From Thiodiazotropha sp040793985 (GTDB lineage Bacteria; Pseudomonadota; Gammaproteobacteria; Chromatiales; Chromatiaceae), in contig JBFNJI010000009.1 of the NCBI GenBank assembly GCA_040793985.1, forward strand, positions 62,001 to 126,000: a DNA stretch of 64,000 bases. The letters run 5' to 3'. Under the pieces are notes generated by a model. It made no database searches. It was not told where the DNA came from and saw only the letters and a list, made by a program, of their open reading frames with translations. A program made the position numbers and the translations under genes. This document shows positions 26,010-34,974 of this stretch, in pieces. Each line of letters opens with the position of its first letter. Positions within the stretch are counted from its first letter, which is position 1.

Positions 26010-26359
26010 CGGGAGAGTCGCTCCTCGCCTCCGCCATGCCGACCGGGGAGTCAGGGGATAGGAGAGGATAAGGGCGGGTTTGGATTAGGCACGGCATCCT
26101 TTGGAGCGGAAGACAGATCTACCGTCCTCTTCCTTCACCGGCAGCTGGAAAAGCCATGCCTGCCGAATCAAGCATGCAGTTTCAATGAGTAGCCAAGAAA
26201 GAGACCCAGAGTCCGTGATATGCCTTAAAGATACCGCATATCACACACTCACGCTCAAACGGAACATGCATATCTATATGATTTTTATGGATATTTTTAC
26301 TGGCATGTCTTTTGAATTATTGAAGGGACACTATAATACCGAGGATGAGGAGCATGCCG

Positions 26360-27202
26360 ATGAAAAGACCAATACTGTTGAGCTTCCTGCTACTGGGACT
26401 GTCTCTCACCCAAACGATCTTCGCAGGCCCACGCGTTGTCGTGAGTATGCCTGCGATCCACTCCCTTGTAGCCAATATCATGCAGGGTGTGGGAGAGCCC
26501 AGACTCCTCCACGATCAGGATAATCACCTTGCAAACACCCTGGATCCCTTCCAAAAAAGCGAAGTACTGACGGCGGATCTCATCATCTGGGTTGGCGCGG
26601 GACTGGAGGAGTCTCTTGCCGACATGCTGGCGAACACCCCCCCGCTGCAAGACCGGACGATGACCTTATCACACACTGTGCCTCTGCTTTTAAAGCGCAA
26701 TTTTGACGGCATAGCCGCTTCACGAACGGATTCACGAGATCTTAGATTCTGGCACGACCCGAAAATCGCCATGATGGCTGTCAGACAGATCACCCCTACG
26801 CTCGTGCGTCTTGATCCGGCCAATACCGAGCGCTATCTGGATAACGAGATCGAGCTACTGAAACGGATCAAGCAAATGTCGAAAGAGATCGCCTCACGAT
26901 TTTCTACCCAGATCGCCATTCCGGAAGGTGTTGCAAGCCAGTTCTCTCAGTACTTCACGAATCGGTTCGTTATCGTAACCAAGGACCCGGGCGAAGCGGA
27001 GGTTACGGCCATGAAGGTCTCTACCAACCCTGTGAAACACACTTGCAGCCAGTCTTCCGAACAGCCATCGCCAACAGCCAGCGGTACCGATTTTTACTTC
27101 GAAACCATGCAAAACGAAGCCGACGGCATTCAGGCCTGCTCGGCACAATATAAACGTGGCAAGGTTGCCAGGAGCAGAGATGTGAGTGGCATCTCCGGTT
27201 AG
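26360..27202 (+). CDS. ZnuA-like metal-binding protein, diverged C-terminal part
   Basis: A protein of 280 residues with a signal peptide (residues 1-22, ending IFAGP). The N-terminal two thirds look like ZnuA-type binding proteins: RVVVSMPAIHSLVANIMQG holds the first histidine, and DLRFWHDPKIAMMAVRQI holds the second. After about residue 210 the sequence no longer follows the family. The expected third metal histidine and acidic residue are not visible, and the tail (ACSAQYKRGKVARSRDVSGISG) looks random. It may be a partner-less or decaying protein. The start at 26360 has GAGGAG eight bases upstream. No permease or ATPase lies near it. Confidence 0.62.
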   Translation: MKRPILLSFLLLGLSLTQTIFAGPRVVVSMPAIHSLVANIMQGVGEPRLLHDQDNHLANTLDPFQKSEVLTADLIIWVGAGLEESLADMLANTPPLQDRTMTLSHTVPLLLKRNFDGIAASRTDSRDLRFWHDPKIAMMAVRQITPTLVRLDPANTERYLDNEIELLKRIKQMSKEIASRFSTQIAIPEGVASQFSQYFTNRFVIVTKDPGEAEVTAMKVSTNPVKHTCSQSSEQPSPTASGTDFYFETMQNEADGIQACSAQYKRGKVARSRDVSGISG

Positions 27203-27743
27203 ATTTCGATAATGGCGAGCAGAGATAAAAGGCATGGATGCCGCTCAAAAGCCACGCTCGTCAGCGTGTATTCAGGTTATCAGGATGAAGTAACGGCTCC
27301 ACCATCTCTCCGGGGGCGACCTCCTCTACGACCACCCCCTTCATAGCCTTGAACCCTGGATAGCGCATGAGATTGTAGCCATCCGAGATCATGAGGTAGA
27401 TGGCGGACACGGCCGCCATTGCCGGCTCCCGGTAAACACGGGTGTCGAGATAGATGAACGCTAACCACAGCTGGGTCAAAACCATATCGGCCGGCACGAC
27501 GGCTTTTACCCATCCCCATCAGCCCTCTATACAAGCCATGCAGACCCTCCACTCCGGGTAGCTTCAACAAAGCGTGGACGTCGCCAAGCCTGTTTCTTGT
27601 TGTCTACGCAAGCGGGACTGACAGGGATGCTGAGCCGGCAACCGGCTCGAATTGAGTGAACAGATGCAAATATAGCTTTTTGCTATAGGTTATTTCATGA
27701 GCATCTTGCTACTTTTCCTCTCTGGCGCTAACATAATTCCGTC
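27203..27743. other. Region with no recognised gene; possible decayed minus-strand gene at 27261-27497
   Basis: A minus-strand frame of 78 residues (27261-27497) looks protein-like in the middle (LAFIYLDTRVYREPAMAAVS), with a GTG start and a stop close upstream. A second frame from 27570 (MLKLPGVEGLHGLYRGL) might be its continuation after a frameshift. I do not recognise either, so this may be a remnant or chance. A T-rich palindrome for the next regulator is at 27671. Confidence 0.25.
27671..27687. promoter_or_regulatory. Operator-like palindrome before the small YdaS-like regulator
   Basis: TATAGCTTTTTGCTATA is a perfect six-base inverted repeat around a five-T centre, 57 bases before the gene. 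It shares TAGC-N5-GCTA with 25967-25979. Confidence 0.5.
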
Positions 27744-27950
27744 ATGGATATGAAGACCTATATCGAAACGGAAGGCCGCGATGCAGCCAGGCGATTGGCA
27801 TTCCGTGCGGGAACCAACTATGTCTACCTGACCCAGATCGCCTCCGGCTTCCGCAAACCCAGCGGAAGACTGGCACTGCTGCTGGAGCACCACTCCAACG
27901 GAAAACTCACCCGCCATGAACTCAGGCCGGACCTCTATCCGGAGGCCTGA
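27744..27950 (+). CDS. YdaS/Cro-like small DNA-binding protein
   Basis: A protein of 68 residues, almost entirely one helix-turn-helix domain: AARRLAFRAGTNYVYLTQIASGFRKPS (about residues 14-40), then LALLLEHHSNGKLTRHELRPDLYP. This is the pattern of YdaS-like toxin-antitoxin or prophage Cro proteins. No phage genes or partner toxin are nearby. The 28022 gene after it is unrelated as far as I can see. An ATG at 27750 is possible. It may be a leftover of a mobile element. Confidence 0.7.
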   Translation: MDMKTYIETEGRDAARRLAFRAGTNYVYLTQIASGFRKPSGRLALLLEHHSNGKLTRHELRPDLYPEA

Positions 27951-28021
27951 CAGCTGCAATCTCAGCCCGGCCGTAATCGGCAGGCAGCGCACGCCCGTAT
28001 CGCATCAATGGAACCAGCCTC

Positions 28022-28279
28022 ATGTTTAAGGGATCAGGGAAGAAACCGGCTTCACTCACCGATGAGTTGCAATACTACTGCAACGAGTTCAATGAATTCG
28101 ATAAACGCTGTGAAAGGATCTGCAAGGCCCTCGCGGAGATTGCCAACCAACACGAATCGATCAGCAGCTACTCTGTGCGCGGTATGCGGCACAACGCCAC
28201 CTGGCTGAAGCACAGGATCAACGAGCTAAACCGCCAGTTGCAGGCACTCAACGAAAGGGCGCACAGGGAGCAGCGATAA
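28022..28279 (+). CDS. Small coiled-coil protein of unknown function
   Basis: A charged, cysteine-containing helical protein of 85 residues with heptad-like repeats (ELNRQLQALNERAHREQ at the end). No signal peptide or membrane helix is visible. It follows the YdaS-like gene by 71 bases. I see no family signature, so function and even expression are uncertain. The codon use resembles that of its neighbours. Confidence 0.45.
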   Translation: MFKGSGKKPASLTDELQYYCNEFNEFDKRCERICKALAEIANQHESISSYSVRGMRHNATWLKHRINELNRQLQALNERAHREQR

Positions 28280-28365
28280 CTGCCAGCCGCTGGCTTCCGG
28301 TCACTCGGGTCACGGGCTGCCGGCTCTAGCTGTGATAGACCACCCACCGGTTAATTTGACTTGAA

Positions 28366-28417
28366 TTTCACTTTATAAAGGTATATTTTTTATTTTATGT
28401 ATAGTATTTTCACTTTA
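28366..28417 (+). promoter_or_regulatory. AT-rich promoter region with direct repeat before the TetR gene
   Basis: TTTCACTTTA occurs at 28366-28375 and again at 28408-28417, 42 bases apart (four helical turns), in an otherwise AT-rich stretch unlike its surroundings. It is just upstream of the TetR-family gene and could be where it binds. Confidence 0.4.
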
Positions 28418-28433
28418 AGTGGAAGATAAGGCC

Positions 28434-29171
28434 ATGAAAATCAGTAAGCAAGAGAAGGCGTTGACCCGTAAAAGGATCTTGCGGGCAGCTTCGGATGTCA
28501 TCAGCGCAAAGGGCTACAAATCAGCCTCCATGCGCGAAATTGCCCGCTGCGCCGAGGTTGGAGACGCCACCATCTACAACTATTTCCCCACCAAGGAGAG
28601 CCTGCTCTACGGCTACTGCGAGGATAAACAACGAGAGGCGGCGGAAGCGCTGAAGCGGATCGAGGCGTTCCATGAGTACAGCCTTCGGGAGCAGCTGCAG
28701 CAGCTCACCGAGACCGAACTGGCGCTCTGGCTGCCCGATCGCGAATTCCTCACACAAGTCTTCAGCCTGACCTTCTCCGCGCCGGTGGCGGGTGCCGTCA
28801 ACCTGGCCGAGACCCGGCGCCTGTTCAACCGCATGGTGGAGGATATGATCGATGCCGCCATCGAGGCGGGAGAGATCCCCGACCAGCCCTACCGGGAGCT
28901 GCTGGCCCCCCTCTACTGGGACTACTTCACCGGGATTCTCGCCTATTGGCTGCATGACGACTCGCAGGATTTCGCCAACACCACCCAGCTGGTCGACCGC
29001 AGCGTGGAGATCATCGCCACGGTGTTACAGACCGCGATGATCGGCAAGACCCTCGATCTCTTCTCCTTTCTCTTCCGCAGCCAGATCAGCCGCCACCTGG
29101 AGAAGTTGGGTGACTACACCGGACCCTGGAAAAAGGCAAAGCGGCGCTTCATGGAGGGGGAGAGTGTCTGA
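28434..29171 (+). CDS. TetR/AcrR-family transcription regulator
   Basis: A protein of 245 residues. The N-terminal DNA-binding domain (about residues 8-55) has the TetR pattern: RILRAASDVISAKGYKSASMREIARCAEVGDATIYNYFPTKESLL spread over residues 14-58. The C-terminal ligand domain is variable, as usual. The ATG at 28434 has GGAAG eight bases before it; a GTG at 28419 would add five residues. Its 3' end overlaps the UbiB-like gene by eight bases, so it is the first gene of a four-gene operon that it may control itself. Confidence 0.88.
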   Translation: MKISKQEKALTRKRILRAASDVISAKGYKSASMREIARCAEVGDATIYNYFPTKESLLYGYCEDKQREAAEALKRIEAFHEYSLREQLQQLTETELALWLPDREFLTQVFSLTFSAPVAGAVNLAETRRLFNRMVEDMIDAAIEAGEIPDQPYRELLAPLYWDYFTGILAYWLHDDSQDFANTTQLVDRSVEIIATVLQTAMIGKTLDLFSFLFRSQISRHLEKLGDYTGPWKKAKRRFMEGESV

Positions 29172-30459
29172 CTCGGTCCCCACCGGTAAGCTGGCACGCA
29201 CCGGCATTGCCGGCAGTGCCCTGCTGAAGGCGGGAAGCAGGCAACTTACCCATGCCGCCAAGCGACCCTTCCTCAGCAAACCGGCAAGAGCGCAGCAACA
29301 GCTCAAACTCGATGACGATACCGCGCGGATTCTGTTCCAAGCCTTCTCCCGACTTCGCGGCACCGCGTTGAAGATCGCGCAGCTGCTGAGCATGGAGAGC
29401 AGCCTGATGCCGGACTGGTTTCGCCGCGAGATGTCCAAGTCCTATCACCAGGTTCCTCCCTTGGCACGGCCGCTGATTCGCAAGCTTATCCTCCAGGAGT
29501 TCGGCAGATCGCCCGAGGAACTCTTCACGCGGTTCGAAACAGAGGCCTTTGCGGCCGCGAGCCTGGGCCAGGTCCATGCCGCGACAGGACAAGGTGGTGA
29601 ACAGCTGGCTGTAAAGCTGCAATATCCGGGCATCGACATCACCATCGACAACGACCTGCAGCTGCTTCGCGCCCTGATCAAGCCCACCCGTTTCGCACAA
29701 CTGATGCTCTCCTCCCTAGACGAGATCGAGCAACGCCTCCATGAAGAGGTGGACTACCACCGCGAAGCGGACAACACCGAGTGGTTCGGGCAAAACCTCA
29801 AGCTTCCCGGCGTCAGCATCCCAGCTGTCTACCGGGACTACTCATCGAAACCGGTCCTGGCAACGGAGCGCCTGCAGGGTCTGCACCTGGAGGCCTGGCT
29901 GGGCACCCTTCCCTCGCAACAGGAGCGGGATCACTTCGGACAACTGCTCTACGATATATTTGTCCACTCATTCTACGGTCTGCGTGCCCTGCACGCCGAT
30001 CCCAATCCGGGCAACTATCTGTTCGCCGACGACGGCACCCTGGGATTGATCGACTTCGGATGCGTCCGCTACTATTCGGTGGATTTCGTTGAGCTGATGC
30101 CCCGGCTGCTGCGTGCTTACATGGAAAGGGACGCAAAGAAGGTGATAACGACCTATCGGCATCTCGGGATGGTTGCCGAGATGGACGATCACGAACTGCA
30201 GCGTTTCTACGACGAAGTCCTGCAACCCTTTGGCGACTGGCTGACAAAACCCTTCAGGGCGGGGCGATTCAATTTCGCCAACCAGGGCGGTTCATACACC
30301 GCCGAAGGATGGGCATCGTTCGGACAAATTGCCAAGGTCCGCAAGATCAACAATCTCGCCAACGAATTCATCTATTTCGACCGTACCTTTTTCGGTCTCT
30401 ATCAGCTATTCGAAAGGATGGGTGCATGTATCGATATGGAACATCAATGGTTAGTATGA
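29164..30459 (+). CDS. ABC1/UbiB-family atypical kinase
   Basis: A protein of 431 residues in the UbiB/AarF/ABC1 family, found in quinone synthesis and lipid handling. The family marks are LRGTALKIAQLLSME (about residues 66-80), where the usual KxGQ is KIAQ. The alanine-rich loop is AAASLGQVH, the metal-binding HADPNPGNYLF follows near 278, and the DFG-like LIDFGCVR comes after it. It is shorter than true UbiB and lacks its C-terminal membrane helices. A GTG at 29164 with GGAGG five bases upstream fits. The frame is also open from 29110. Confidence 0.85.
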   Translation: MSDSVPTGKLARTGIAGSALLKAGSRQLTHAAKRPFLSKPARAQQQLKLDDDTARILFQAFSRLRGTALKIAQLLSMESSLMPDWFRREMSKSYHQVPPLARPLIRKLILQEFGRSPEELFTRFETEAFAAASLGQVHAATGQGGEQLAVKLQYPGIDITIDNDLQLLRALIKPTRFAQLMLSSLDEIEQRLHEEVDYHREADNTEWFGQNLKLPGVSIPAVYRDYSSKPVLATERLQGLHLEAWLGTLPSQQERDHFGQLLYDIFVHSFYGLRALHADPNPGNYLFADDGTLGLIDFGCVRYYSVDFVELMPRLLRAYMERDAKKVITTYRHLGMVAEMDDHELQRFYDEVLQPFGDWLTKPFRAGRFNFANQGGSYTAEGWASFGQIAKVRKINNLANEFIYFDRTFFGLYQLFERMGACIDMEHQWLV

Positions 30460-30878
30460 ACAGGCCCCTGTTGTGGGGTGGTGGATTGAGCCTGATCGCC
30501 GCCCTGCTCCACATCGTGATCATCGTCGGCGGCCCCGTCTGGTACCAATTTTTCGGTGCCGGTGAGGCGCTTGTCCGACTGGCCGAAGAGGGATCGGCAA
30601 TACCGGGTACGGTCACTGCCCTGATCGCCCTGATTCTGCTCGTCTGGAGCCTCTATGCCTTCGCCGGCTCGGGCCTGATTCGTCCCCTGCCCCGGCTCAA
30701 AGGTGTGTTGATCCTGATCACGGCGGTCTACCTCTTGCGCGGTGCGGCACTATTGCCGACGGCACTATTCATGCCGCAAGCTGTCGATAGCTTTCTCATC
30801 TGGAGCTCGCTGATATGCCTGGCAATCGGCCTGCTCCATCTCAGTGGCACCCGACAGTTGATCTGGGAACTCTCATGA
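30456..30878 (+). CDS. Four-helix membrane protein of the UbiB-like operon
   Basis: A protein of 140 residues with four transmembrane helices, at about residues 4-26, 48-70, 77-98 and 110-128. No motif is recognised. Its start overlaps the UbiB-like gene (ATGA) and its stop overlaps the hydrolase gene (ATGA), so the three are translated in tandem. It may serve as the membrane anchor for the UbiB-like kinase, which has no membrane helix of its own. That is only suggested by position. Confidence 0.65.
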   Translation: MNRPLLWGGGLSLIAALLHIVIIVGGPVWYQFFGAGEALVRLAEEGSAIPGTVTALIALILLVWSLYAFAGSGLIRPLPRLKGVLILITAVYLLRGAALLPTALFMPQAVDSFLIWSSLICLAIGLLHLSGTRQLIWELS

Positions 30879-31792
30879 GCGACAACAAAGAAGGCCTGGG
30901 CGCGAACAACAACCCGTTCACCAATCACCAGCTTCCATTGGGGATTCGCCTCTATCTAAATGCCATGAGGATGACGTTCAGGGCGACCGGCCGGCTGTCC
31001 CCCAAGCTTGCCTCCCTGTTGGCGCTGCGTCTGTTCATGACACCGCCGAGCTTTCCGCTGCCGCAAACTGAGCTGAAGGTTAGAGAAAAGGCTCGGTTGA
31101 AGATGCTGCGAATCGATGGCGAAGAGATTGCGATACGCTCCTGGGGCGAGGGACCCACGGTGCTTCTCAGTCACGGCTGGGGCGGACGCGGCACCCAGTT
31201 CTACGCCCTGATCGAGGCACTCCGGGAGGCGGGCTATCGCGCCGTTGCCTTTGATGCACCGGCCCACGGCGACTCGACGGGTAAACGGACCAACATGCTT
31301 AGTGTTACCCGGACCATAGCCGGCATCATGGAGAGAGAGGAGCCGATAAAAGCCGTGGTAGGCCATTCATTTGGCTGCGGCACCGCCCTGCTGGCCATGG
31401 ATCGTTACCAGTTACCCTCGGACAAGGTTGTTCTTTTCAGCTGTTTTACCGATACCCTGTGGATCTCGGAACAGTTTGCCGCGGCCTTCTCGATCAGCGC
31501 GCCAGTCATCGAGGGCATGCGCCGGGAAGCGAGGCGGCGATATGCCGATCACTTCGACAGGCCCTGGGACTGGCTGGAGTTGTCACCGGTGAAGACCATC
31601 AAAAAAGTGACTGGCGAACTGCTCTTGATCCATGACAGGCATGACACCGAAGTGCCCTATCAGCATGCGCTCAAGCTGAAGGAAATAGCCCCTGAGATAG
31701 AGCTGCTGACCACCGAAAGACTGGGGCACAAGAAGATCCTCAAGAACAGGCGGTGCATCGACGCCTGTATTTCGCACATCGGAAGTGGTTAA
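30875..31792 (+). CDS. Alpha/beta hydrolase
   Basis: A protein of 305 residues. The oxyanion-hole loop is LLSHGWGGRG (about residues 91-100), and the nucleophile elbow is VVGHSFGCG (about 161-169, serine in GHSFG). The acid is likely in LLIHDRHDTEVPY and the histidine in ERLGHKKIL. It is preceded by an N-terminal arginine-rich stretch of about 60 residues with no signal peptide. It forms the last gene of the TetR-UbiB operon. The substrate is unknown; lipid or acyl esters are plausible. Confidence 0.85.
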   Translation: MSDNKEGLGANNNPFTNHQLPLGIRLYLNAMRMTFRATGRLSPKLASLLALRLFMTPPSFPLPQTELKVREKARLKMLRIDGEEIAIRSWGEGPTVLLSHGWGGRGTQFYALIEALREAGYRAVAFDAPAHGDSTGKRTNMLSVTRTIAGIMEREEPIKAVVGHSFGCGTALLAMDRYQLPSDKVVLFSCFTDTLWISEQFAAAFSISAPVIEGMRREARRRYADHFDRPWDWLELSPVKTIKKVTGELLLIHDRHDTEVPYQHALKLKEIAPEIELLTTERLGHKKILKNRRCIDACISHIGSG

Positions 31793-31835
31793 GATACCGG
31801 CAGCATTCACGCCACCATAGATGAGGTTGCGCAAA

Positions 31836-32054
31836 ATGAATTTTCTCGAGCACAAACCGAGTATCGTGTTGCTGGCTTACTTGGCACTCTCAGCCAGTGG
31901 CTGTTCCACAGATGAGAACAGCAACCAGAAGACAGAAGCGGGCGCGGGTGTTTTTCAAGGTTACAGGGACAGCATGGATAAAGCGGAAAATGTAGAGCGG
32001 GTCATCATGCAAGCGGACAGGGAAAGGAGAGAGATGATGGAAAAAAGCAATTAG
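31836..32054 (+). CDS. Small lipoprotein
   Basis: A protein of 72 residues with a signal peptide and lipobox LSASGC (cysteine near residue 24), so it is attached to a membrane after export. The rest is a short, charged and probably helical peptide ending MEKSN. No homolog is recognised. It follows the hydrolase by 43 bases and may belong to the same operon. Confidence 0.6.
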   Translation: MNFLEHKPSIVLLAYLALSASGCSTDENSNQKTEAGAGVFQGYRDSMDKAENVERVIMQADRERREMMEKSN

Positions 32055-32228
32055 CGTTTCTCAAACACCCGCCCAAGGTTGAGACAACTGTGAAATAGCG
32101 CATCAAGGACATCTCTGCGCGTTGCCACATTATCATGGGTGCAAATTGGAGATGGATAGGCAAACCGTGACCAATCACAGTCGGTCGATGCAACCAATTA
32201 GCGGTGGCCAGTCAATACACGAACAGCG

Positions 32229-33008
32229 CTAGCTCGCTGCATTCACATACATATCCGTAATTGTATTCATGGAATCCATGATTCGGTCAGTGGTCGCAAA
32301 CACGGTAACAGGCAGACCACCTTTCTCCACATCGAGAAGAAATTCGCGGATAACCCGCCATAAACGGGTGACGCTGACGAGCTTGGCTCTAATATCATCA
32401 GTATTGATTTTTTCGCCCTTCAGAACAATCATCGCCGATTCAAATTCACTAACCGCCTGGCTAAGCTGATTGATCGAATTCTGATCCTTGAATCCCAGTT
32501 GGTAGGCAATATAGTACTTGGCGATACGTTGAGAAAGCATACGCTGCCTGCCAGAGATATTGACCACCTTCGGTTTACTCTGTTTTGAAAGCGCCTCGAT
32601 CTTGACAACGACAGCCTGGCTGACCTCCAATACAGTCTCACTCAGATCGAGCACCATGGCGGCATTTTCCTGATCGTAAGGAAGAGCAACCAACTTGGCA
32701 TAGTCGTCGATTGCAATATCCAGATACGCGAGAACTTTTTGCACTTCCTGGTTGTTTATTTCAGCTTTCAGTTCCGCATGGTTTTTCTTGAATTCGATAA
32801 GACTGCTCTGCAGTTGTTGTTTTGCCTTGTCGCGTCTTACTTGACCGCCTAGAAAAAAGTACGCCTTGGCGATTCTTTGCGACAGCATTCGCTGTTTTCC
32901 AGCCTTGTTTACTGCTTCAGCCAGATCGATTTCAGCCGCATATGTGGTAAAAGTGAGACAGGACAAAAGGCTCAGGCAGAGACTCAATATATATCGCTTG
33001 ATCTTCAT
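32229..33008 (-). CDS. Periplasmic protein with two PilJ-type domains (first paralog)
   Basis: A secreted protein of 259 residues. A signal peptide (about 1-24, ending TYAAE) is followed by two copies of the PilJ-type helical domain. The marks are NKAGKQRMLSQRIAKAYFFLG (near 32-52) and NISGRQRMLSQRIAKYYIAY (near 152-171). In MCPs this domain senses nitrate or other small ions in the periplasm, but here no membrane or signalling part follows. It is 369 bases from its paralog on the same strand. I start at the ATG at 33008, with GGGA 11 bases before it. Confidence 0.8.
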   Translation of the reverse strand: MKIKRYILSLCLSLLSCLTFTTYAAEIDLAEAVNKAGKQRMLSQRIAKAYFFLGGQVRRDKAKQQLQSSLIEFKKNHAELKAEINNQEVQKVLAYLDIAIDDYAKLVALPYDQENAAMVLDLSETVLEVSQAVVVKIEALSKQSKPKVVNISGRQRMLSQRIAKYYIAYQLGFKDQNSINQLSQAVSEFESAMIVLKGEKINTDDIRAKLVSVTRLWRVIREFLLDVEKGGLPVTVFATTDRIMDSMNTITDMYVNAAS

Positions 33009-33377
33009 AACGTTTTCCCGATACTTCATGGAAAGTGATACCGCATCTTGCGCAGCCGGCATGAAACATCATTCATACCGATTGGATATGAGCGCCTGAG
33101 CACACAGCAGTTGACGCTGGTTTACCTGTTCGTGGCATGAGTTGCCAGACTATTGGCAAATGCCTTCATGACAGTTTACATTGCACACCCACAGGCCCCG
33201 CACCCATATACAAAACACCTATTAACACAAGATTCATGCGGTTATTGATCGGCACTCTGAATGAAAGGTTTAGTCTATTTGTTCACAAAGGATATCCTGA
33301 TAATCAGTTCGACGTCGTTTCAGGTTTTCACGACCCAGTCGAACACTCCTTTCCGCATATCTCATACACGTCAGTTC
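33009..33377. other. Gap between the two PilJ-type genes
   Basis: The first 30 bases include the ribosome site for the downstream paralog. The remainder holds no convincing gene, hairpin or operator that I can recognise. Confidence 0.4.
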
Positions 33378-34163
33378 TTACAGGTCCGTGACTTTTGCGT
33401 ACAACCCGGTGATGTGATTCATGTCAATCAACAGCTTCTCGGTGGTACGTGCAACGACAGAGGGAAGATACTGCCCCTTGTCCATTATTTTCGTCAGTTG
33501 AAAGAAACGCCACTGCTTGTTCACACTGTCCAGTGACTCACTGATCTCCACCGTATTCAGGGATGAGTTGTTCAGTTCCGCCAAAGCCTCGGAAAACTCA
33601 AGTTCCGCCTTCTTGAACTCACGATGAAATTGCGGATCTTCCACTCCCCATGAAAGCAAAAGGTAGTATTTCGCCATTCTTTGGGAGAGCATTCTCTGCC
33701 GCCCTGAAATGTCGACAATATGCGCCTTTTCCGTTCTGGCCTCCTGTACAAGGGACTGGACAACCTGTTGACTGGACCAGAGCAGTTCTTCACTCAGCCT
33801 ATTCAACTTGATCGCGTTTTGTTTGTTGATTGCCCCGTCAGCCAAACTCCTGTAGCGTTTCCATACAGTCTCAGCATCCGTCAAGGCTTGTTTTGTGCTT
33901 ACGGATCTTGCGAAGGATTTTAAATTGTTCAGCTGCTCTTGGTAGAGCCCTATGGCTGAATTCATCTGCGCTCTTGGGTTCGCAAACAATACCTGTTGGC
34001 CGATCTGGGCGAACGCCTTAACTATCCTTTGACTTAACATGCGCTGGCGTCCTGCCTGATTGATGGCCTCCCCATAATCATTAATGGGCTCTGCGCTGCT
34101 GCCCAATGGTATGGCAAGAGACAGGCTTAGAAGGATGAACAAATATACTTTTTGACCACACAT
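33378..34163 (-). CDS. Periplasmic protein with two PilJ-type domains (second paralog)
   Basis: A protein of 261 residues. The signal peptide ends near residue 24 (GSSAEP). The first domain has NQAGRQRMLSQRIVKAFAQIG and the second has DISGRQRMLSQRMAKYYLLL. It has the same length and layout as the protein encoded at 32229-33008, so the pair arose by duplication. The conserved Gln-Arg-Met-Leu-Ser-Gln motif is intact in all four copies. Neither protein has a receptor output domain, so they may bind a ligand in the periplasm and pass it to a partner elsewhere. Confidence 0.82.
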   Translation of the reverse strand: MCGQKVYLFILLSLSLAIPLGSSAEPINDYGEAINQAGRQRMLSQRIVKAFAQIGQQVLFANPRAQMNSAIGLYQEQLNNLKSFARSVSTKQALTDAETVWKRYRSLADGAINKQNAIKLNRLSEELLWSSQQVVQSLVQEARTEKAHIVDISGRQRMLSQRMAKYYLLLSWGVEDPQFHREFKKAELEFSEALAELNNSSLNTVEISESLDSVNKQWRFFQLTKIMDKGQYLPSVVARTTEKLLIDMNHITGLYAKVTDL

Positions 34164-34974
34164 ATGCGCTCCCTTTGAGACATAGGTGAACTGTCCGGGC
34201 CGAACAAAACAGTTAAACTGTTAACCCGATCTGGTTTTTCTTCCTTGACCTATGTTAAATAGCACGGCCCGCCAGGTATAAGCTGCTGTTTTTTTGATTG
34301 AGAATAAATTCTGTATTCTCTGGCTGGCATGGTTTGGGAAACTACTTCTCATGCGGGACTCGAAGCTGGGCAATATTGTATCTGTTCAGATCCAATAGGC
34401 AGAATGCAGCCTGGTTCTCTTGCCCACCAAGCCACCACTTCCTTGACTGGGTGGCGATTTCCAGCCCATGAAAAATAGAGCCAAACCCTGCTTGTGCAAC
34501 ACCTCACCTGACAGAGTTAATAACGGTATCGATCCATTGCGCAACCAGCCCATGGTAAGCAAAAGAATTAACGAGTGGTTTTTTAACGTTACAGAGAACA
34601 AACAGCTCTAACTATTTGCACAAAACACGTTCATTCCATTCACCTGAGATCTGCGAGTCCCATCCGCACACCGCGGTAAAAAAACCTATCGAACGTGATC
34701 GTTTCCTTACCCGTCGTTTTACTGAGTCTTGCACACGGGTTGCGGAATAGGCACCAAGGCCCAAAATCATCATCGGGGCACTTCAAAGGACGGAGACAAT
34801 GGAGACTGGATCAATTGACCTGGATCAATGTTTGCGAGAGTATCACGCTTACGAACTCGAATCTTTGCACTACACTCTTGAGTCTACCTGGGGTTAGCTT
34901 TTAGAGGTTAGTCAGGATGTTACCGCATCAAGGCCTCTGCCAGGTGACGATACGGATAATTGGGGAGGAGGATT
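34164..34974. other. Long intergenic region with two sites of note
   Basis: I found no convincing gene in these 811 bases. An inverted repeat GAGAATA...TATTCTC lies at 34300-34320. TTGACCTGGATCAA at 34815-34828 is one base from the FNR/CRP-family half-site pair TTGAT-N4-ATCAA and lies about 150 bases before the lipoprotein gene. A short frame (34386-34601, minus) is probably chance. Confidence 0.4.

Noticed and set aside
34386..34601. 71-residue minus-strand frame in the long gap before the lipoprotein gene
   Set aside because: No ribosome site and no sequence features of a real protein.
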